A stretch of 10,713 nucleotides of DNA, from positions 1-10,713 of the forward strand of contig JAHCKF010000085.1 in assembly GCA_026125925.1 (NCBI GenBank). Direction: 5' to 3'. Positions 5,927 through 10,713 of this stretch are shown piece after piece (within the stretch, counting starts at the first letter, position 1; each line of letters starts with the position of its first letter). Below the pieces are notes generated by a model. It searched no databases, had not been told where the DNA came from, and saw only the letters and a list, made by a program, of their open reading frames with translations. Position numbers and translations under genes: made by a program. Origin of the DNA: Pseudolabrys sp. GTDB lineage: Bacteria; Pseudomonadota; Alphaproteobacteria; Rhizobiales; Xanthobacteraceae.

Positions 5927-6715
5927 TTATGGCCGCTGGTCGGCGGTCGCGGGGCGCCAGATCAGCAGCCGCTTCTCGACCACGGTGACCAGCATGTCGA
6001 TCACGATGACAAAGGCCGCCAGCACGAACATGCCGGCGAACACGCCGGCGACGTCGAAGATGCCCTCAGCCTGCTGGATCAGGTAGCCGAGGCCGGCCGC
6101 CGAGCCGAGATACTCGCCCACCACCGCGCCCACCACGGCGAAGCCGACCGAGGTATGCAGCGAGGAGAACATCCAGGACAAGGCGGAGGGCCAGTAGACG
6201 TGACGCATCAGCTGCCGCTCGGTCATGCCGAGCATGCGGGCATTGGCGAGCACGGTCGGCGAGACTTCCTTGACGCCCTGATAGACGTTGAAGAACACGA
6301 TGAAGAACACCAGCGTCACCCCGAGCGCGACCTTGGACCAGATGCCGAGGCCGAGCCACAAGGTGAAGATCGGCGCCAGCACGACGCGGGGCAGCGCGTT
6401 GGCCATCTTCACATAGGGGTCGAACACCGCCGCCGTGCGCGGCTGACGCGCGAACCAGAAGCCGACCAGCACGCCGCCGATCGAGCCGATGACGAAAGCC
6501 AGCATCGATTCGAGCAAGGTGACCCACAGATGCTTCCAGATCACGCCGGAGACGAACCAGGCGACGATCTGCTTCAACACGTCGACCGGATTGGAGAAGA
6601 AGAACGGCGGCAAAATCACGACGCCGAAGATCGGGTAAGTCGTCAGCACGTACCAGACGGCGAAGAACACCACCGCGACGGCGACTTGGAGCGTGAGCAG
6701 CGTCACACGGGACAT
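5927..6715 (-). CDS. ABC transporter permease, NitT/TauT (SsuC/TauC-like) family
   Basis: The 262-residue inner-membrane protein forms the translocation channel of the importer. It has about six hydrophobic segments (roughly residues 5-25, 70-88, 108-122, 128-146, 186-202 and 224-245). A conserved cytoplasmic EAA-type loop, ANARMLGMTERQLMRHVYWPSA at about 157-178 (alanine, G at 163, P at 176), contacts the ATPase. The length is normal for the family. Its ATG (6715-6713) overlaps the ATPase stop as TGATG, and GGAGGG lies 6 bases before the start, so translation is coupled. The stop codon touches a palindromic element. The family is shared by nitrate, sulfonate, taurine, cyanate and thiamine-precursor importers, so the substrate stays open. 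Confidence 0.9.
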   Translation of the reverse strand: MSRVTLLTLQVAVAVVFFAVWYVLTTYPIFGVVILPPFFFSNPVDVLKQIVAWFVSGVIWKHLWVTLLESMLAFVIGSIGGVLVGFWFARQPRTAAVFDPYVKMANALPRVVLAPIFTLWLGLGIWSKVALGVTLVFFIVFFNVYQGVKEVSPTVLANARMLGMTERQLMRHVYWPSALSWMFSSLHTSVGFAVVGAVVGEYLGSAAGLGYLIQQAEGIFDVAGVFAGMFVLAAFVIVIDMLVTVVEKRLLIWRPATADQRP

Positions 6716-7548
6716 CACCGGCCCTCCGCCTGGGCGTAGCCCTTGACGACTTCTTCCTTGAGCATGTGCCAGATGTCGCGGTGCAGGTCGTGGAATTCCG
6801 GACTGAGTTTGACCTCGGAAATGTCGCGCGGCCGCGGCAGCGTCACCCGCCAGTCGCCGATGATGCGCGAGGCCGGCCCCGCCGACATGATGACGACGCG
6901 GTCGGACAAGGCGATCGCCTCCTCGAGGTCGTGGGTGACGAACAGCACCGCCTTGCGGTCGGCGCTCCATAGTTCGAGCAGCAGGTTGCCCATGATCTGC
7001 CGGGTCTGCGCATCGAGCGGACCGAACGGCTCGTCCATCAGCAGGATTTTCGGATCGCGAATGAGCACCTGGGCAAGGCCGACGCGCTTGCGCTGGCCGC
7101 CGGACAGCATGTGCGGATAACGGTCGCCGAAAGCGCCCAGCCCGACCTTGCCGAGCCAGTCCTTGGCGCGCGCGCGCGCCTCGCCCTGCGGCACGCCGAC
7201 GATGTCCAGGCCGATGGCGACATTCTCCAGTGCCGTCTTCCACGGAAACAAGGCATCGGCCTGAAACAGGTAGCCGGCCTGGCGATTGAGATCGGACAGC
7301 GGCTGGCCGAAGATATCGACCGTGCCCGCGGCCGGCGGCAGCAGGCCCGCGGCGATGTTGAGCAGCGTGGACTTGCCGCAGCCGGTCGGCCCGACGATGG
7401 AGACGAATTCGCCGTCGGCGACGTTGAGGGTCGCGTTGCTGACCGCCCGGAACGTACCGCCGTCGGCCAGACGGAAGGCCACATCGACCGCGTTCAGGGC
7501 CACCGCCGCGCCGCTCGTTGCCGCTGTCACCGCCGCCATTGCCGCCAT
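6715..7548 (-). CDS. ABC transporter ATP-binding protein, NitT/TauT (SsuB/TauB-like) family
   Basis: This 277-residue cytoplasmic subunit powers the importer by ATP hydrolysis. All motifs are intact: Walker A GPTGCGKST (53-61), Q-loop Gln96 in YLFQADALFPW, signature LSGGQ (148-152), Walker B ILLMDEP (168-174), D-loop PLDA and switch His206 in FVTHD. FPWKTALENV after the Q-loop is typical of the nitrate/sulfonate group. The signature continues RKRVGLAQ where RQRVALAR is usual, a mild change. I chose the ATG at 7548, with GGGAG 12 bases ahead; a second ATG three codons later and a TTG at 7587 are alternatives. The Ala/Thr-rich first 15 residues are probably a disordered tail. It is the first gene of the three-gene importer and follows the NTF2-like gene by 137 bases. 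Confidence 0.92.
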   Translation of the reverse strand: MAAMAAVTAATSGAAVALNAVDVAFRLADGGTFRAVSNATLNVADGEFVSIVGPTGCGKSTLLNIAAGLLPPAAGTVDIFGQPLSDLNRQAGYLFQADALFPWKTALENVAIGLDIVGVPQGEARARAKDWLGKVGLGAFGDRYPHMLSGGQRKRVGLAQVLIRDPKILLMDEPFGPLDAQTRQIMGNLLLELWSADRKAVLFVTHDLEEAIALSDRVVIMSAGPASRIIGDWRVTLPRPRDISEVKLSPEFHDLHRDIWHMLKEEVVKGYAQAEGR

Positions 7549-7632
7549 CGCCGTCGTTAGCTCCCAGATTGTCCGGTCCGGGCGCAAACTAGCGGCTCAG
7601 GCGCACATTGCAATGCCGCGGCACGCCGCCCT

Positions 7633-7648
7633 CCAACGTCACCGTTGG
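7633..7648 (-). repeat. Small hairpin in the gap between the NTF2-like and ATPase genes
   Basis: CCAACG (7633-7638) and CGTTGG (7643-7648) flank a 4-base loop, with further G/C complementarity outside if a 4-base bulge is allowed. On the minus strand it lies about 40 bases past the NTF2-like stop. There is no T-run, so it is at best a factor-assisted terminator. The remainder of the 137-base gap (7549-7685) shows no clear promoter. Confidence 0.3.
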
Positions 7649-7685
7649 CGGCGCAGCCTCGGCCGGCTGCCCGTGCGCGGCGCGA

Positions 7686-8105
7686 TCAGGCCATCTGCAA
7701 CCGGGGTGCAGGTCCGGCCACCTGCATGGCGAGCGCGGAATCGCAGATCTCGGTCAGCGCCGTGACCAGGCCGTTCTCGATGGTGACGATGTCGATCATG
7801 TCCGCGGTCACCGGCACGCCGCTTCCCGCCGGCTTGATCGCCACGCGCCAGTGCACCGCGGCGCGATTGCCGTCGATCAGCAGAGCGAGAATCTCCAGAT
7901 CGTCCATGACGAAGGTCTTCATCAGGGCTTCCGCGGCCGCGACGATGTTGCGCTTGCCGGTTGTCTTCACCGCGGCGGGATTGCTGCCGAGAATTTCGAA
8001 CCGGGCGTCATCGGCGAACATACGTTCGACGGTCGCGATGTCATTGCCAACGCGCGCGGCATACAGCGCGCGGACGAGACTTTCCATTTCCATGCGGTCT
8101 GACAT
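7686..8105 (-). CDS. NTF2-like / SnoaL-like domain protein
   Basis: A small cytoplasmic protein of 139 residues with the cone-shaped alpha+beta NTF2-like fold. The opening helix region MEMESLVRALYAARVGNDIATVERMFADDARFEIL (5-39) is the classic SnoaL pattern: helix, N-D turn, then F/ADDARFE. It is followed by a helix with GKRNIVAAAEALMKTF (50-65) and beta strands (RAAVHWRVAI 81-90; DMIDIVTIENGLVTALTE 102-119). Family members range from isomerases and limonene-epoxide-hydrolase relatives to non-enzymatic binding proteins, so no reaction can be assigned. The start at 8105 is clear, with GGGGAGG 5-6 bases ahead. It is divergent from the fused osmoprotectant transporter gene (198-base gap) and co-directional with the downstream ABC importer, with which it may or may not be cotranscribed. 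Confidence 0.8.
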   Translation of the reverse strand: MSDRMEMESLVRALYAARVGNDIATVERMFADDARFEILGSNPAAVKTTGKRNIVAAAEALMKTFVMDDLEILALLIDGNRAAVHWRVAIKPAGSGVPVTADMIDIVTIENGLVTALTEICDSALAMQVAGPAPRLQMA

Positions 8106-8303
8106 GTCGGCCTCCCCTGGCTTCTGTCAGTGTGGCATGGCCCGCGAACGGCAGGAAGACCCGCGCGAAGTCAGGAAAATTGCAACCGATGGCGAAAAGA
8201 CGCGAATAATCAGCGAAATCCGCATCGACGGCTCAGAGATTTTTTCCTCTCACGGCATTTAACGGGTTGCGGTACCGGACTTATCGTCGCACGATGACCG
8301 CAG
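8106..8303. other. Divergent intergenic region, promoters for both flanking genes, possible microORF
   Basis: This 198-base region must hold the promoters of the leftward NTF2-like gene and the rightward fused transporter gene. It is noticeably less GC-rich than its flanks, with A/T-rich tracts at 8175-8220 and a run of six T at 8240-8246. A TTGCAA at about 8179 and an AATAAT 19 bases later are only a weak promoter match. A plus-strand ORF of 41 codons (8137-8262) lies within it without a ribosome site. Confidence 0.4.
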
Positions 8304-9845
8304 ATGCTGGGCTTACGATTTTCTGAAGCGCTCGCGCGCCTGCCGGACTATCTCGGCAGCCATGTTCTGGTCAGCATGGTGGCGATGGCGCTCGGCCTCG
8401 GCGTCAGTCTGCCGCTCGCGGTTTACGCATTGCGTCGCCCCCGGCTTCGCTCGGTGCTGCTCGGCATCGCCAGCACGATCCAGACCGTACCCGGCCTCGC
8501 GCTGCTGACATTGTTCTATCCGCTGCTGCTGGCGCTCTCGACATTGACCGAGAAGACGCTCGGCTTCGGCTTCTCCGCGCTCGGCTTCCTGCCGTCGGTG
8601 CTGGCGCTGGCGCTCTATTCGATGTTGCCGATCCTGCGCAATTCGATCACTGGTCTGTCCGGCGTCGAGGAAGGCGTGCATGACGCCGCCCGCGCGCTCG
8701 GCCTGACGCGGCGCAAGACATTCTGGCTGATCGATCTGCCGATCGCCATGCCGGTGGTGATGGCGGGAATCCGCACGGCGACCGTCTGGGTGATCGGCAC
8801 CGCGACCTTGTCGACGCCGATCGGCCAGACCAGCCTCGGCAATTACATCTTCGCCGGCTTGCAGACGCAAAACTGGGTGTTCGTGCTGTTCGGCTGCTTC
8901 GCCGCGGCCGGGCTCGCCCTGCTCGTCGACCGCTGTCTCGCTGCCATGGAATTGGGCGTGGCGCGGCGCAACCACCGCGTCTTCGGGCTCGGCGCCGGCG
9001 GCGTGGCGCTGATCGTGCTGGCGGCGCTGGCGCCGCATTTTGCCCGCGTCCAGTCGAGCTATTCGATCGGCGCCAAAACCTTCGCCGAGCAATACATCCT
9101 GGCGGCGCTGATGGAGCAGCGCGTCGATGCGGCCGGCATGTCGGCAGCGACGCGCGAAGGTCTCGGCTCGACCGTCATCTTCAACGCGCTGGCCAACAAC
9201 GAGATCGACGCCTATGTCGAATACACCGGCACGATCTGGGCGAACCTGATGGGGCGCAAGGACGTCAAGTCGCGCAGCGAGGTGATGGCGGAAGTCGGCG
9301 CCTGGGCCAAGGAGAAGCACGGCATCACCATGGTCGGCGGCCTCGGCTTCGAGAACGCCTACGCGCTGGCGATGTCGCGCAAGCGGGCCGAGGAGCTCGG
9401 CATCCGCACCATTGCCGACCTCGCCCGCCATGCACCGCAGATGACGATCGCGGGCGATTACGAATTCTTCGCCCGGCCCGAGTGGCGCGCGGTCAAAGCG
9501 GCCTACGGGCTGAATTTCGCCTCGCAGCGGCAGATGCAGGCGCAGTTCATGTACCCGGCCGCCGCCAATGGCGACGTCGATGTCGTCTCTGCCTTCTCGA
9601 GCGACGGGCTGATTGCCAAATACGACCTGGTCGTGCTCGAGGATCCGAAGCAGTCGTTGCCGCCCTATGATGCGATTTTGCTGGTATCGCCGGACCGCGC
9701 CAACGACGCCAAGTTCATCGACGCGCTTAAGCCGCTGATCGGCAAGATCGACGTCGAAACCATGCGCGAGGCCAACCTGCGCGCCAACACCGGCACCTCG
9801 CCCGATCAAGTGGCGCGATGGCTGGCGCAGCAGATCCAGAAGTAA
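8304..9845 (+). CDS. Fused osmoprotectant (glycine betaine/choline-type) ABC permease-substrate-binding protein
   Basis: This 513-residue inner-membrane protein joins an OpuBB/ProW-type permease to an OpuBC-type quaternary-amine binding domain. Residues about 20-210 form the channel, with hydrophobic segments near 20-42, 50-75, 92-112, 148-168 and 190-208. The EAA-type loop EEGVHDAARALGLTRRKTFW is at 122-141. A further membrane span at 226-244 anchors the binding domain on the periplasmic face. The domain shows SIGAKTFAEQYILAALM (254-270), a GST-x-IFNAL stretch, IDAYVEYTGT (301-310) and a late SFSSDG-like segment (AFSSDG), all typical of the OpuAC fold. The start ATG at 8304 has a stop upstream in frame but no good ribosome site. 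No ATPase partner is adjacent: downstream sequence is a repeat and the ilvC terminator. Betaine, choline, proline betaine or another quaternary amine are possible ligands. Confidence 0.9.
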   Translation: MLGLRFSEALARLPDYLGSHVLVSMVAMALGLGVSLPLAVYALRRPRLRSVLLGIASTIQTVPGLALLTLFYPLLLALSTLTEKTLGFGFSALGFLPSVLALALYSMLPILRNSITGLSGVEEGVHDAARALGLTRRKTFWLIDLPIAMPVVMAGIRTATVWVIGTATLSTPIGQTSLGNYIFAGLQTQNWVFVLFGCFAAAGLALLVDRCLAAMELGVARRNHRVFGLGAGGVALIVLAALAPHFARVQSSYSIGAKTFAEQYILAALMEQRVDAAGMSAATREGLGSTVIFNALANNEIDAYVEYTGTIWANLMGRKDVKSRSEVMAEVGAWAKEKHGITMVGGLGFENAYALAMSRKRAEELGIRTIADLARHAPQMTIAGDYEFFARPEWRAVKAAYGLNFASQRQMQAQFMYPAAANGDVDVVSAFSSDGLIAKYDLVVLEDPKQSLPPYDAILLVSPDRANDAKFIDALKPLIGKIDVETMREANLRANTGTSPDQVARWLAQQIQK

Positions 9846-9852
9846 AAGCTTC

Positions 9853-9966
9853 GTAGCCCGGGGGAAGCGAAGCGTTACCCGGGGATACGGAAAGGCCACC
9901 CCGGATTTCGCGGAGCCCGTCATCGGGCGGCGCCTTGCGCCGGCCCGTTGGCTGCATCCGGGCTAC
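9853..9966. repeat. Dispersed intergenic repeat element with 9-bp terminal inverted repeats
   Basis: GTAGCCCGG (9853-9861) and CCGGGCTAC (9958-9966) are perfect ends of a 114-base element. Nested inside are CCGGGG (9879-9884) / CCCCGG (9899-9904) and a hairpin CGGCGC-CTT-GCGCCG around 9929-9943. Elements with GTAGCCCGG ends and a GAAGCGAAGCG interior recur in many Bradyrhizobium and Rhodopseudomonas genomes as I recall. It lies in the tail-to-tail gap between the transporter gene (8 bases after its TAA) and ilvC, and could fold as a transcript end for the plus-strand gene. Confidence 0.65.
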
Positions 9967-9967
9967 A

Positions 9968-9997
9968 AGAAAAAGGCCCGCGCTATACGCGGGCCTT
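9968..9997 (-). terminator. Intrinsic terminator of ilvC
   Basis: On the minus strand the arms AAGGCCCGCG and CGCGGGCCTT (9988-9997 and 9973-9982) pair perfectly across a 5-base loop and run straight into TTTTTCTT (9974-9967). This is a textbook Rho-independent terminator 40 bases after the ilvC stop codon. Confidence 0.88.
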
Positions 9998-10036
9998 GAT
10001 CGATCCGATTAGCCAGAGAGCCTAGTTCTTGCTCTC

Positions 10037-10713
<677 letters not shown>

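Noticed and set aside
8313..9923. A 536-codon open frame on the minus strand
   Set aside because: It mirrors the fused osmoprotectant transporter gene. It has Arg/His/Gln-rich shadow composition and no recognisable domain.

Overview
The window is high-GC chromosomal DNA with strong G/C preference at codon third positions. It most likely comes from an alphaproteobacterium of the Bradyrhizobium/Rhodopseudomonas/Afipia group (Nitrobacteraceae). This rests on protein character, GTG starts, overlapping genes, and two intergenic palindrome types that I recall as common in that group. No database search was possible, so the taxon is an inference.

Layout, left to right: the first 46 codons of leuA (2-isopropylmalate synthase) leave the left edge on the minus strand. 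A 34-44 residue membrane microprotein ORF lies just upstream of it. Next come a plus-strand SAM-dependent O-methyltransferase-like gene (569-1273) and, convergent with it, a long run of eight minus-strand genes read from 8105 down to 1302. In transcription order these are a small NTF2/SnoaL-like protein, an ABC ATPase, a permease and a periplasmic binding protein of the NitT/TauT class, then pyridoxal kinase (pdxY), a PhzF-family protein, a NUDIX-like protein and a class III-like polyphosphate kinase 2. On the plus strand, divergent from the NTF2-like gene, is a fused permease/binding-protein of the osmoprotectant (OpuBB-OpuBC) type (8304-9845) with no ATPase beside it. The right edge holds the C-terminal two thirds of ilvC (ketol-acid reductoisomerase, minus strand) with a convincing intrinsic terminator. 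leuA and ilvC both serve branched-chain amino acid synthesis, so the accessory genes lie between two members of one pathway.

The minus-strand run has two units. The transporter unit is tightly packed at ATPase-permease (TGATG overlap). The binding-protein gene is set apart by 140 bases holding a palindromic element and a hairpin next to a near-perfect Shine-Dalgarno, which may raise its expression over the membrane parts. A strong hairpin (4715-4739) separates it from pdxY. In the second unit pdxY-phzF are 23 bases apart, while phzF-nudix and nudix-ppk2 share GTGA stop/start overlaps, so these four are very probably cotranscribed. Their joint purpose is not known to me. PLP supply, an isomerase-type enzyme, nucleotide-type hydrolysis and polyphosphate-driven phosphorylation could belong to one small-molecule salvage or repair pathway, but that is speculation.

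No tRNA, rRNA, CRISPR array, insertion sequence, integrase or replication origin was seen. Nothing clearly shows a new defence or mobile system. The most interesting points are the coupled pdxY-phzF-nudix-ppk2 cluster, the transporter of unknown substrate with unusual cysteines, the orphan fused osmoprotectant component, and several unannotated microORFs.
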